This document shows, one piece after another, positions 8,862 through 16,290 of a stretch of 64,000 nt of DNA (position 1 is its first letter; every line of letters begins with the position of its first letter). The stretch comes from Roseateles depolymerans (lineage in GTDB: Bacteria; Pseudomonadota; Gammaproteobacteria; Burkholderiales; Burkholderiaceae_C): assembly GCF_003387155.1 (NCBI RefSeq), contig NZ_QUMT01000002.1:1059694-1123693 (forward strand), written 5' to 3'. A program made the position numbers and the translations under genes. Under the pieces are notes generated by a model that did no database searches, was not told the DNA's origin, and saw only the letters and a program-made list of their open reading frames with translations.

Positions 8862-10416
8862 ACGCAAGCACGGCGCGAACGGGAAGCATGGCATGAACGG
8901 TACGAACGAGGCGAATGGGGCGAATCGGATCAACGGCACCCATGGCTCGGCCGCTGCGGACCTTCACGCCCGCGCCCTGGCGATGGAACTGACTTGGCTG
9001 GAACAGGTGGTGCAGCGTCGGCTGGCGCAGTACTTCGGTGCAGCGGCCGCTGCGGGGGGCGACGAGGCGATGGCGCAGTTTCCGTCTGCGGACCTGATGG
9101 CAGAGACGGCCAACTCCACGCAGACCGCGCAGACCGTGCAGCCCGCGCAGACCGCGCGGAGCTCGAGGAGCGCCCAGAGCGCTGTGAGCACCTCGCTAGG
9201 TCCGCCTGCCCTGCCCGCCGGCAGCGCGCTGGCGGCACTGCACGACAGCCTGGGGCTGGACGCCGATGAACGCCTGTTGCTGGCCCTCGCGCTGGCCCCG
9301 CATCTGCGGCCGGCGCTGCTGGATCTGCTGTTTGTCCGCAATCGCAACCTGGACCGCGGCTTCAGTGAATTCGGCGGCTGGCGGGGACGCTCCCACGGCG
9401 GCTTCCTGCCCACTGCGGAAACGGCAGCCTTCCTGCTGGCCGGCGATGATCTCGCCCGTCGCGTGCGGCTGCGCCAGGCGCTGGACGAGGAAGCGCCGCT
9501 GCGCCGCGAAGGCCTGCTCCGGCTGGATCACGACGGCCCCGGCGAGCCCTGGTTTGCCGGCGCGCTGCAACTGAGCGGGGAGACGCTGGAGCGGCTCACC
9601 ACCGGTGTCTCCCGCAAGCCCGATTTCAGCGCCGGCTTCCCCGCCCGGCTGATCACCACCGCCCTCACCTGGGACGACCTGGTGCTGGACGCCGACGCCC
9701 TTGCCGAGGTGCGCACCCTGACCACCTGGGCCCGCCACGGCCGGCAACTGATGCGCGACTGGCAACTGGCTCGTGCGGTCAAACCGGGGTACCGCAGCCT
9801 GTTCTTCGGCCCGCCGGGCACGGGCAAGACCCTGACCGCCACGCTCATCGGGCAGGCGGTGCAGGCGGATGTCTATCGCATCGACCTGTCGATGGTGGTC
9901 AGCAAATACATCGGCGAAACCGAGAAGAACCTGGCCCAGGTCTTCGACCAGGCGCAGCACCGGGACTGGATCCTGTTCTTCGACGAAGCCGATGCGCTCT
10001 TTGGCAAACGCACCGCGACCAGCAGCTCCAATGACCGGCATGCCAACCAGGAAGTCGCCTATCTGCTGCAGCGGGTGGAGGACTTCCCCGGCACCGTGAT
10101 CCTGGCGACCAACCTCAAGGGCAACATCGACGAGGCCTTTGCGCGGCGCTTCCAGTCGGTGGTGCATTTCCCCATGCCGGATGCGGAGCAGCGGCTGCGC
10201 TTGTGGGAAGGACTGCTGCGGCCGACCGGGCGACTCGATGCCAGCGTGAACCTGCAGGAACTGGCGGAGCGTCATGAGCTGGCGGGCGGCGCCATCACCA
10301 ACGTGGCTCGTTTTGCCGCCTTGAACGCGATGCAGTCGGCGCGTGAACGCATCAACCAGGCCGACTTGCGGCTGGGCATTGCGAAAGAACTTCGCAAGGA
10401 AGGACGGGTGGTGTAG
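8845..10416 (+). CDS. eCIS AAA+ ATPase (Afp15-like)
   Basis: 523 residues. It has a classic AAA+ core: Walker A GPPGTGKT at residues 322-329 and Walker B ILFFDEAD at 376-383, followed by an arginine-finger region FARRFQSVVHFP. All are intact, so it should be an active ATPase. The eCIS ATPase is needed for particle assembly or cargo handling in the cytoplasm but is absent from the finished particle. The first ~50 residues are a low-complexity Asn/Gly-rich stretch (NGKHGMNGTNEANGANRING), and a Gln/Thr/Ala-rich linker follows near residue 92. The start at 8845 overlaps the tape-measure gene by 17 bases; an ATG at 8893 would trim part of the repeat and is an alternative. The downstream gene begins 2 bases after the stop. 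Confidence 0.85.
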   Translation: MWTGDERKHGANGKHGMNGTNEANGANRINGTHGSAAADLHARALAMELTWLEQVVQRRLAQYFGAAAAAGGDEAMAQFPSADLMAETANSTQTAQTVQPAQTARSSRSAQSAVSTSLGPPALPAGSALAALHDSLGLDADERLLLALALAPHLRPALLDLLFVRNRNLDRGFSEFGGWRGRSHGGFLPTAETAAFLLAGDDLARRVRLRQALDEEAPLRREGLLRLDHDGPGEPWFAGALQLSGETLERLTTGVSRKPDFSAGFPARLITTALTWDDLVLDADALAEVRTLTTWARHGRQLMRDWQLARAVKPGYRSLFFGPPGTGKTLTATLIGQAVQADVYRIDLSMVVSKYIGETEKNLAQVFDQAQHRDWILFFDEADALFGKRTATSSSNDRHANQEVAYLLQRVEDFPGTVILATNLKGNIDEAFARRFQSVVHFPMPDAEQRLRLWEGLLRPTGRLDASVNLQELAERHELAGGAITNVARFAALNAMQSARERINQADLRLGIAKELRKEGRVV

Positions 10417-10418
10417 CC

Positions 10419-13244
10419 ATGGCCGCAAAACCTCCTCGCTGGGATGACCCACGGCGGACGGCGCCGCCTGGGGGCGTGGCTGCCGGGTCGGATGACACGA
10501 TCGGCACCCGCCGTGCCGGACGCATCGGGACGGCCCCCACCCCCTGCGTGCATTGCCGGCGCTGGCGCATCTTCCTGGGCGGTGTGTGTGCGGGCGTGAT
10601 TGCGCTGGCGCTGCAGGCCACCGCCGGTCCTCCGAGCAGTCCGCCGGTGCCCAAGCCGCGCCCGTTCAGCCTGGATGCTCCGGAGCTGCAGCCGCGTGCG
10701 GGGTCGTCTACAGGGACAGGCCCAGCCGGCGAAGCGCCCTCTCACGAGCCCGCTGTTCCCTTCCCACTCTCATCCCGGCCGATCCAGCCGGACCTGAGTC
10801 CACCGCCCGTGCCTCAGTCCGTGACCGCAACGGCGCGTGCGACCACGCCTGTGACCGCGGCCGCGTCCGGCTCTTCCTCCAGCTCTTCCACCAGCCCTCC
10901 CACCAGCCCTCCCACCAACTCTTCGACCGAAGCGTCGAAACGATCTCCCGACTTGCGGCTCGTCTATGTCTCGGTGCCGCTGCCGTCTGGCCGACTCGAC
11001 ACGGACTACAAACCCCGCGAAGTCGTGCGAGGCGGCCGCCCGCCGTATCACATCGAAATCGAAGGCACGCCGCCGCCAGGTCTGCGCTTTGGCAACGACG
11101 GTCTGCTCTCCGGGCGGCCCACCCGTGTCGGCCACTACAGCTTCGCGCTGCGCGCCACGGACAGTGCGTCCCCGCCGATGGAGCAGGAGCAGCACTACGT
11201 GTTGCGCATCCTGCCCGCCAGCGATGCCGCGCCCGCAGCTCCCGCCCCCACCGCAGCCACTGCCCCGGCCGCGCCGCCGAAACCAGCCCCCTCGACCGCC
11301 CTCAAAGGCATCAGCCTTCAGGACGCCGATGGCACTGCGGATGTGCAGTCCGATGTGCCGGTCAGCTACCTGCTCACCGCCAAAGACCTGGACGACCTCG
11401 TCCCTCCCACCGAAGAGGAAAAACCCAAAGCCACCAGCACCGCCGTGGCGCCTTCTCCGCCGTTGCCGGCGCTGGCCGCCTTGCGCGCGGACTTGGACGA
11501 GGACACTGGCGTCATCACCACGCCGCCGCTGATCGCGCCAGACAAACCCACGCCGGCCCAGCTGCGGGCCATCCTCACGCCTTTGGTCGGGGTGGAATAT
11601 CCCACCCGCGCCATGTTCATCGGTGCGGTCGAGGCCGAGCGCTGCCGCTACTACCTGCGACGGGTCGCCGAAGTGGCCGCCGCGCGCCAGCTTACCGCGC
11701 CCACGGTCTGCCCCAAGCCCGCAGCCTTGCGTCCCCCGCAGGAGGCGCCTGCGCCCCCGAAGCGCAACGAACGCCGCCCCGACCAGACGGCCGTTCCGCT
11801 GGAGGTCTTCTTCGACTCCCTGCTGGCCGAGGACAACCTGCGCGACGCGGTGGCCGCGGCCCAGAAGCTGCATCCAGTGGGACAGTCGCGTCCGCTGCGG
11901 CTCAGCGCCGAAGGCTGCCAATGCGCGCCGGGCCACAAGAACAATGAAGTCGTCGGCGTCATCCCGTTCTGGCGAGCCGGCGAGGCGCCCCTGCCGATCA
12001 ACTTCAATCTCTTCACCCGTCTGCAGTACATGGGTGTGGTGCTGAAGGACGATGGCGGCTACGACCTGCCGGCCGACTGGAATGGCGCGCTCTCCGGCTT
12101 CTCCCGCGAGGCCCAGCGCTTCGATGTGGCGATGGATCTGGTGGTCTACCGGCGGTCGTGGGCCGCGTTGCTCAACCAGCCCGATGCGGTGCAGGCCACC
12201 ATGATCGACAACGCCGCGAAGACCGCCGTTCGCATGGTTACGCAGGAGCGCGACGACGTGCAAAGCTGGATGAACCGCCTGTTGCTCAAGCCGGGCGACG
12301 ACTCCAACAGCCGGGTCTTCGGCGGCCTGACCGTGTTCTTCGACGACACCCCCACCGAAGGCCGCGACCGTGAGCGCTACACCCGGTTCCTGCAGCGCTA
12401 TGTCGACCGGATCCTGTCCCTGATGCAGGACGATGGGCGCAGCTTCCGCCTCAATCTGGTCGTGCCGGACCAGCAGCTGGGGGAACTGCCGCCCTACAGC
12501 TACGAATGGTTGATGGGCCTGAAGCTGCGCGCGGAACGCAAGGACCGTCACCAACAGCGGGACACCCTGCCCGGCTCTCGCGAGCCGGACTACAGCGGCA
12601 GTGGCGACGTGACCGTGCAGTTCCTGGTGATGATGAGCGGCGACCCAGACAGCCAGAAGAAGAACATCCGCCGCAGCATCGACCTGACCCGCCAGGTGCA
12701 GGGCGTGCGTCGCATCGACTTTCTGGACAGTCTGCTGCCGGTGGTCGTGCATGCCACCTCGGCCGAAGCGGCGCCGGGCAACGTCACTGCCAGTCTGGCG
12801 CGGGACTTTCCTTACATCGAGTGGAACTACGGCGGGGTCACGCTCTGGCCGCTGCCGCTGGCCGATGTGGGCCTGGGCAATGAGGTCATCACGCCGCTGA
12901 CTCAGTATTTCCTGGACAAGCCCTCCAGTCGCGAGAAGGCCTGCGCCTGGATCTGTCCCAACCGGCTGCCGCTTCGATTGCTGGCGCAGACGCTGCTGAT
13001 CGGATGTGTGATTGCGGCGCTGGTGTATGGGCTGAACTGCAGGGTGCGCCGGGTGGGCCTGATCTACCTGGTGGTGCTGGGCCTGGTGGCCCTGCTGGCG
13101 GCCGCGCTGTGCCTGATGCTGCTGACCTGCGACCCGGCGCTGTCGTGGCTGCGGGACTCGCCCTATGTGCCGGTGGTGACGCTGGTGCTGGCGGTGGGCG
13201 TCTGCGCCTATCTGTTCCTTCAGTTCCGGGCGCCGGAGCTGTGA
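10419..13244 (+). CDS. Large membrane-anchored protein of the eCIS cluster, function unknown
   Basis: 941 residues; not assigned to a characterised family. A hydrophobic segment follows CRRWRIFLGG (about residues 48-66), then a Pro/Ser/Thr-rich linker, then a putative-Ig (He_PIG-like) domain around residues 180-265 (RLDTDYKPREVVRGG, GTPPPGLRFGNDGLLSGRP). The central part starting EVVGVIPFW and containing FNLFTRLQYMGV and FGGLTVFFDD resembles the strand order of a GH18-type barrel, but the acidic DxxDxDxE catalytic motif is not evident. Three hydrophobic segments close the protein (from LRLLAQTLLIGCVIAALVYG). The predicted picture is a membrane-tethered protein with a large periplasmic part. 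It follows the ATPase by 2 bases, so it is probably co-expressed with the injection system. The GH18 resemblance is my inference only. Confidence 0.6.
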   Translation: MAAKPPRWDDPRRTAPPGGVAAGSDDTIGTRRAGRIGTAPTPCVHCRRWRIFLGGVCAGVIALALQATAGPPSSPPVPKPRPFSLDAPELQPRAGSSTGTGPAGEAPSHEPAVPFPLSSRPIQPDLSPPPVPQSVTATARATTPVTAAASGSSSSSSTSPPTSPPTNSSTEASKRSPDLRLVYVSVPLPSGRLDTDYKPREVVRGGRPPYHIEIEGTPPPGLRFGNDGLLSGRPTRVGHYSFALRATDSASPPMEQEQHYVLRILPASDAAPAAPAPTAATAPAAPPKPAPSTALKGISLQDADGTADVQSDVPVSYLLTAKDLDDLVPPTEEEKPKATSTAVAPSPPLPALAALRADLDEDTGVITTPPLIAPDKPTPAQLRAILTPLVGVEYPTRAMFIGAVEAERCRYYLRRVAEVAAARQLTAPTVCPKPAALRPPQEAPAPPKRNERRPDQTAVPLEVFFDSLLAEDNLRDAVAAAQKLHPVGQSRPLRLSAEGCQCAPGHKNNEVVGVIPFWRAGEAPLPINFNLFTRLQYMGVVLKDDGGYDLPADWNGALSGFSREAQRFDVAMDLVVYRRSWAALLNQPDAVQATMIDNAAKTAVRMVTQERDDVQSWMNRLLLKPGDDSNSRVFGGLTVFFDDTPTEGRDRERYTRFLQRYVDRILSLMQDDGRSFRLNLVVPDQQLGELPPYSYEWLMGLKLRAERKDRHQQRDTLPGSREPDYSGSGDVTVQFLVMMSGDPDSQKKNIRRSIDLTRQVQGVRRIDFLDSLLPVVVHATSAEAAPGNVTASLARDFPYIEWNYGGVTLWPLPLADVGLGNEVITPLTQYFLDKPSSREKACAWICPNRLPLRLLAQTLLIGCVIAALVYGLNCRVRRVGLIYLVVLGLVALLAAALCLMLLTCDPALSWLRDSPYVPVVTLVLAVGVCAYLFLQFRAPEL

Positions 13245-13280
13245 GCCGCTCCCCATTCAACCCTCAGGAGGACCCCCACC

Positions 13281-13820
13281 ATGGCCAACCACGATGATGA
13301 TGCCGGACGGTTCCAGAACACCGGCCGCGGGACGTTCCAGCGGGCAGCCGCCGCGCCAGAGACCGCGCAGCGGCAGGAGGATGCTGGTGGCGACTGGTCT
13401 GCGCAGCTCGATCAGTCCCCGCGCCAGGCGGCGCAGCGACGTTGGATCGAGGGGCACCTCGGCGCTGCCGCCCAGCGGGAGGAAACACCAGCCGCGCCGA
13501 ATCTGACCGGCATGCCGGACACGCTGAAGGCGGGCTTGGAGTCGATGTCCGGCATGGACCTGTCGGACGTGCGAGTCCACAGCAATTCCAGCCGTCCGGC
13601 CCAACTCAATGCGCTGGCCTTTGCACAAGGCAATGACATCCATCTGGCGCCGGGCCAGGAGCAGCATCTGCCGCACGAGGCTTGGCATGTGGTGCAGCAG
13701 CGTCAGGGCCGGGTGGCGCCCACGCTGGAGGTGGGCGGGGTGCCGGTGAATGACGACCATGCGCTGGAGGCCGAGGCCGACCGGATGGGCGACCTGGCCA
13801 GCCGCGGATCAGGGGCCTGA
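13281..13820 (+). CDS. DUF4157 (eCIS core domain) protein
   Basis: 179 residues, preceded by a good ribosome-binding site AGGAGG at 13266-13271. The C-terminal half is a DUF4157 domain, the family most strongly associated with eCIS loci: MSGMDLSDVRVHSNS, then a HEAWH (HExxH) zinc-protease-like motif at residues 132-136 followed by VVQQRQGRV, and a second acidic element EAEADRMG. The N-terminal half is disordered in appearance and holds LDQSPRQAAQR (residues 43-53), a tag also found in the neighbouring cargo candidate on the opposite strand. There is no toxin domain attached; only the leader and DUF4157 are present. It may act as a cargo-processing or adaptor protein, or as cargo itself. Family assignment is firm; the role is inferred. 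Confidence 0.88.
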   Translation: MANHDDDAGRFQNTGRGTFQRAAAAPETAQRQEDAGGDWSAQLDQSPRQAAQRRWIEGHLGAAAQREETPAAPNLTGMPDTLKAGLESMSGMDLSDVRVHSNSSRPAQLNALAFAQGNDIHLAPGQEQHLPHEAWHVVQQRQGRVAPTLEVGGVPVNDDHALEAEADRMGDLASRGSGA

Positions 13821-13837
13821 GGCAAAAGCGGCTGGGC

Positions 13838-13885
13838 GGCTGTGCGGCAGATTCAGCTATCGGCAGACGCTGCCGCCGCACAGGC
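13838..13885. terminator. Imperfect GC-rich hairpin between convergent genes
   Basis: Arms GGCTGTGCGGCAG (13838-13850) and CTGCCGCCGCACAGGCC (13869-13885) pair with a three-base bulge around an 18-base loop. It lies between the stop of the DUF4157 gene and the end of the convergent gene at 13949. There is no clear T tract, so termination is a guess from position and symmetry. Confidence 0.35.
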
Positions 13886-13948
13886 CGCTGTGAGGCACCG
13901 GCGGCTGAAGGCCCCGGTCATTTGCGCCCGAGTTGCTGTGGCCGGCGC

Positions 13949-14281
13949 TCAGCCCTGGCGATGCGCGTCCTGCAGCAGGTTCAATGCCTGCTGGGTATCG
14001 CCATGGCGCACAGCCCAGATCGCGCGGTCCAGGTGGGCCACACCGCGCTCGCTCACGTCGTCATGCTGGGCAATGAGCGCCTGGCGCGCTTCGCGCATCA
14101 TCTGCAGCGCATGGTCTTCGTGGTCGCAATACAGCTCCACCCGCACGTCACGCAGTTGCTGCTGCAAATGGCTGCGGCGCTGTTCACGGCTCGCGAGTTC
14201 GTCATCCTGAACGGGCGCCGCGGAAGCGGACGCTGCGGCAAAGGCCGCCATCAGGGCCAGGATCGGGGAGGTCTTGCTCAT
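13949..14281 (-). CDS. Small exported protein, unknown function
   Basis: 110 residues. A clear Sec signal peptide (MSKTSPILALMAAFAAASASAA, likely cleaved after ASA or SAA) precedes a charged helical region rich in Glu, Arg and Gln (ASREQRRSHLQQQLRDVRVE) with one cysteine, and a C-terminal helix-turn-helix-like repeat (AIWAVRHGDTQQALNLLQ) reminiscent of a single TPR unit. The mature protein would be periplasmic and helical. It sits between the DUF4157 gene and the cargo candidate, convergent to the eCIS operon. I do not recognise the family; codon use is GC-rich like the core genes, unlike its upstream neighbour. Confidence 0.7.
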   Translation of the reverse strand: MSKTSPILALMAAFAAASASAAPVQDDELASREQRRSHLQQQLRDVRVELYCDHEDHALQMMREARQALIAQHDDVSERGVAHLDRAIWAVRHGDTQQALNLLQDAHRQG

Positions 14282-14393
14282 GTCGTACTCCTGTGGGCGC
14301 CGCAGCAGAGAGAGAAGAGAAGGCGGCGCCGTGGATTCAAGAGTGCGCCCGGAGTGTTAGACGCGGCTTAAGCCGATGTTGCTGAGGTGCAAA

Positions 14394-14410
14394 GTGCGCG
14401 AGAGGCGCAC
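14394..14410 (-). terminator. Hairpin after the cargo-candidate gene
   Basis: GTGCGC (14394-14399), GAGAG loop, GCGCAC (14405-14410) lies just past the stop of the minus-strand gene ending at 14424. A further perfect 12-base palindrome, CGGCTTAAGCCG, is at 14364-14375. The T run is weak, so this is a possible terminator or a processing hairpin. Confidence 0.35.
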
Positions 14411-14423
14411 CTGCCGCGGCGGC

Positions 14424-15464
14424 TTATTCAGATTCAGGCGGGACGCTGGAGGCCCCCTGCGTGTTCAGGGTTGGATGACTCCAATAAGCTTTGAATGCCG
14501 CCAGCTCAAGGTTGTAATCATCCCGACTGATCAGTTTGAAGGTGCGCACAGGAAGGTCGAGCATATCGTCTATATGGGCCTGTCCCACTTTCCAAACGCC
14601 TGATTTTGGAGCGTTGGCCAAATTGGCTGCCTCCGCCATTCCCAAACTTCGAAGACCACAGGTACCTTTAAACTTTTCAGCTTGGTCCACCTCGCGTTCG
14701 TCAACGAATTCGCCAATCGCATTTAGAGTTGCGTTGAAATCTGCAAACCTGTCATTCAAATCTTCGATTGTTTCTCTGTAGCGGCTTCTAGTGACCGAAT
14801 ATTCGGAAGTTTTTTGTGCCAACGAACGGATTTCCCCCAAATCTTTATGCAAACCCTCCTTTAGTTCAAATACTTTATTGTGTGTAACCAAATGATCTCC
14901 GGGGTTTTCCTCGAATTCCGCATACATATCAACTGCAGATACAGCAGCAATTGCTTCAAATGTGACGCTGTATAAAAGGCTCTGATAGAACGCTGCGACC
15001 TGATCGATTTTATTGAAATCCGTCTTCAGATCACCGGTTATAAAATCAAAGGGTTTGATTATAAAGAGAATGTTGTAAAAGCGCAGGAACGGTGGATCGC
15101 CCAATGCGAAGCCGCCGCCGGCAAGTGGAATAGGAAAGAAACCTTCCACCCAATACTTCCCCCACCCCAAGAGTCTTGCGCAATGCTCAATTTCATCGGC
15201 CCGGCGAGCGTCCGACTCCGGATGGTTCTCCCCGACAATATTCAACCTATCCTGCGCCAGGTTGGTTTCTGGCGGTTGATGATTTGAGAGCATCCGCTGA
15301 ACGGGGGACGAAGCTGGCGTAAACGCCGAAATGAGCGCGCGTTGCGCTGTCATTCTGGGTGACTGATCGACCCAAGCCTGTACACCCGATGACTGGGCCT
15401 GATGCGTACTCCTCGTCTCGTCCGTCCGCTGCAGCCGCTCCACCCTGTCGCCGTTGATCTTCAT
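14424..15464 (-). CDS. Candidate eCIS cargo/effector with two GX2H motifs
   Basis: 346 residues from the ATG at 15464, chosen because GGGAGG lies about 9 bases upstream; a longer reading to 15569 adds sequence with no site. No signal peptide. The N-terminus carries WVDQSPRMTAQR (residues 31-42) and SPVQR (53-57), matching the LDQSPRQAAQR leader of the DUF4157 protein 0.6 kb away. The main domain opens with LNIVGENHPES (GENH at 78-81, then ARRADE) and closes with an LRSLGMAEAANLA segment followed by VWKVGQAHIDDM (GQAH at 294-297). Paired GX2H motifs, the second after an R..xMA-type helix, are typical of the TIKI/TraB/EreA/ChaN superfamily of metal-dependent hydrolases. Between them are aromatic and hydrophobic stretches (residues 104-143). 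The gene is visibly AT-richer than the flanks. Role as injected cargo is inferred from leader and position. Confidence 0.7.
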   Translation of the reverse strand: MKINGDRVERLQRTDETRSTHQAQSSGVQAWVDQSPRMTAQRALISAFTPASSPVQRMLSNHQPPETNLAQDRLNIVGENHPESDARRADEIEHCARLLGWGKYWVEGFFPIPLAGGGFALGDPPFLRFYNILFIIKPFDFITGDLKTDFNKIDQVAAFYQSLLYSVTFEAIAAVSAVDMYAEFEENPGDHLVTHNKVFELKEGLHKDLGEIRSLAQKTSEYSVTRSRYRETIEDLNDRFADFNATLNAIGEFVDEREVDQAEKFKGTCGLRSLGMAEAANLANAPKSGVWKVGQAHIDDMLDLPVRTFKLISRDDYNLELAAFKAYWSHPTLNTQGASSVPPESE

Positions 15465-15622
15465 TCGAGGTCGCCTCCCGCTTAAACAAATCCTTACGCT
15501 AGCGGCGGTCTGCCCTTCCGTCCATCCGAAAAATGCTGATTTTCGACTGAAAGAAACTGCATGCCACACTCGCGCCGCAGGGACGACGCGTCAGAGCCTC
15601 AAGACTTCCTTTTATTGAACTT

Positions 15623-16222
15623 TCAGCCGTTCAGGAAGTAGATATTGAGCTCCTTCAAACAGAGTTTGTCGCGTGACGCGCGCGCGTATATTTCGTAGAA
15701 AGATCCCTCTGCCGCTTGCAGCATTCCTTGGAATGTTGCCAATTGCTCTTTGCAAATGAAATCTGGCACGCAATGGGATATGGGTTGCGGAATCATGAAA
15801 ATCAATTTTGCCGACAGAGCGGTTTCCACTTGCCCAATCTTGTAGCAATCCTCCGTTTTGACAGCCAGCATCATCCCTGTTCGACTCAGCGATTTTCTTT
15901 CCTTGTCCGTCGCAAGCCGCACAGAAATATCGGCAGCGCCCACGGCAACATCTCTTCGGTTGGAGATGAATTCACAAGCGTCTTCCCCGCACTGCCATAC
16001 GCCATCAACACCAAGCGCCTCAGGAAGTTCTGCCAAGTCTCGGCGATGGAGAGCATCCGGTAGCTTCTGCATGATGTCGCGCCAGCCAACACCTGCCTCC
16101 GCCGATGCATTTGTCGTCGCCAGCGCCACCAGCAGGGAACAAGCCAGACGAAAACCAAGACGTCGTCGCAAATTCTTCAAGATTTCTCCATCTAGCGAGG
16201 AAGAGGCATCCAGGGACTCCAT
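15623..16222 (-). CDS. Exported cysteine-containing protein, unknown
   Basis: 199 residues if started at the ATG at 16222; a GTG at 16297 would add 25 residues ahead of the signal and overlap the divergent gene. The signal peptide is LRRRLGFRLACSLLVALATT followed by NASA. The mature part has several cysteines (CGEDACE, DCYK, HCVPDFICKE, LCL) that could form periplasmic disulfides. Composition is AT-richer than the eCIS and sugar genes, like the cargo candidate downstream on the same strand. With 158 bases between the two genes, they could be co-transcribed. I recognise no family. An immunity or accessory role for the neighbouring cargo candidate is possible but unsupported beyond position. 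Confidence 0.6.
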   Translation of the reverse strand: MESLDASSSLDGEILKNLRRRLGFRLACSLLVALATTNASAEAGVGWRDIMQKLPDALHRRDLAELPEALGVDGVWQCGEDACEFISNRRDVAVGAADISVRLATDKERKSLSRTGMMLAVKTEDCYKIGQVETALSAKLIFMIPQPISHCVPDFICKEQLATFQGMLQAAEGSFYEIYARASRDKLCLKELNIYFLNG

Positions 16223-16258
16223 TTTCGCTGACCGCGAAGCAATGGGACGCAAGGCCCT

Positions 16259-16270
16259 AGTAGATCTACT
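16259..16270. promoter_or_regulatory. Perfect 12-bp palindrome between divergent genes
   Basis: AGTAGATCTACT is fully self-complementary and lies between the start of the minus-strand exported protein (16222) and the plus-strand membrane protein (16291). The position suits an operator shared by both promoters; no regulator is known for it. Confidence 0.35.
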
Positions 16271-16290
16271 GATCGCGCGGAAGTAAATAG

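Noticed and set aside
3-10416. Reading the left cluster as part of a T6SS or a contractile phage.
   Set aside because: The tape-measure C-terminal signature, the AAA+ ATPase and the DUF4157 protein together are specific to eCIS; no phage replication, capsid or lysis genes are present.
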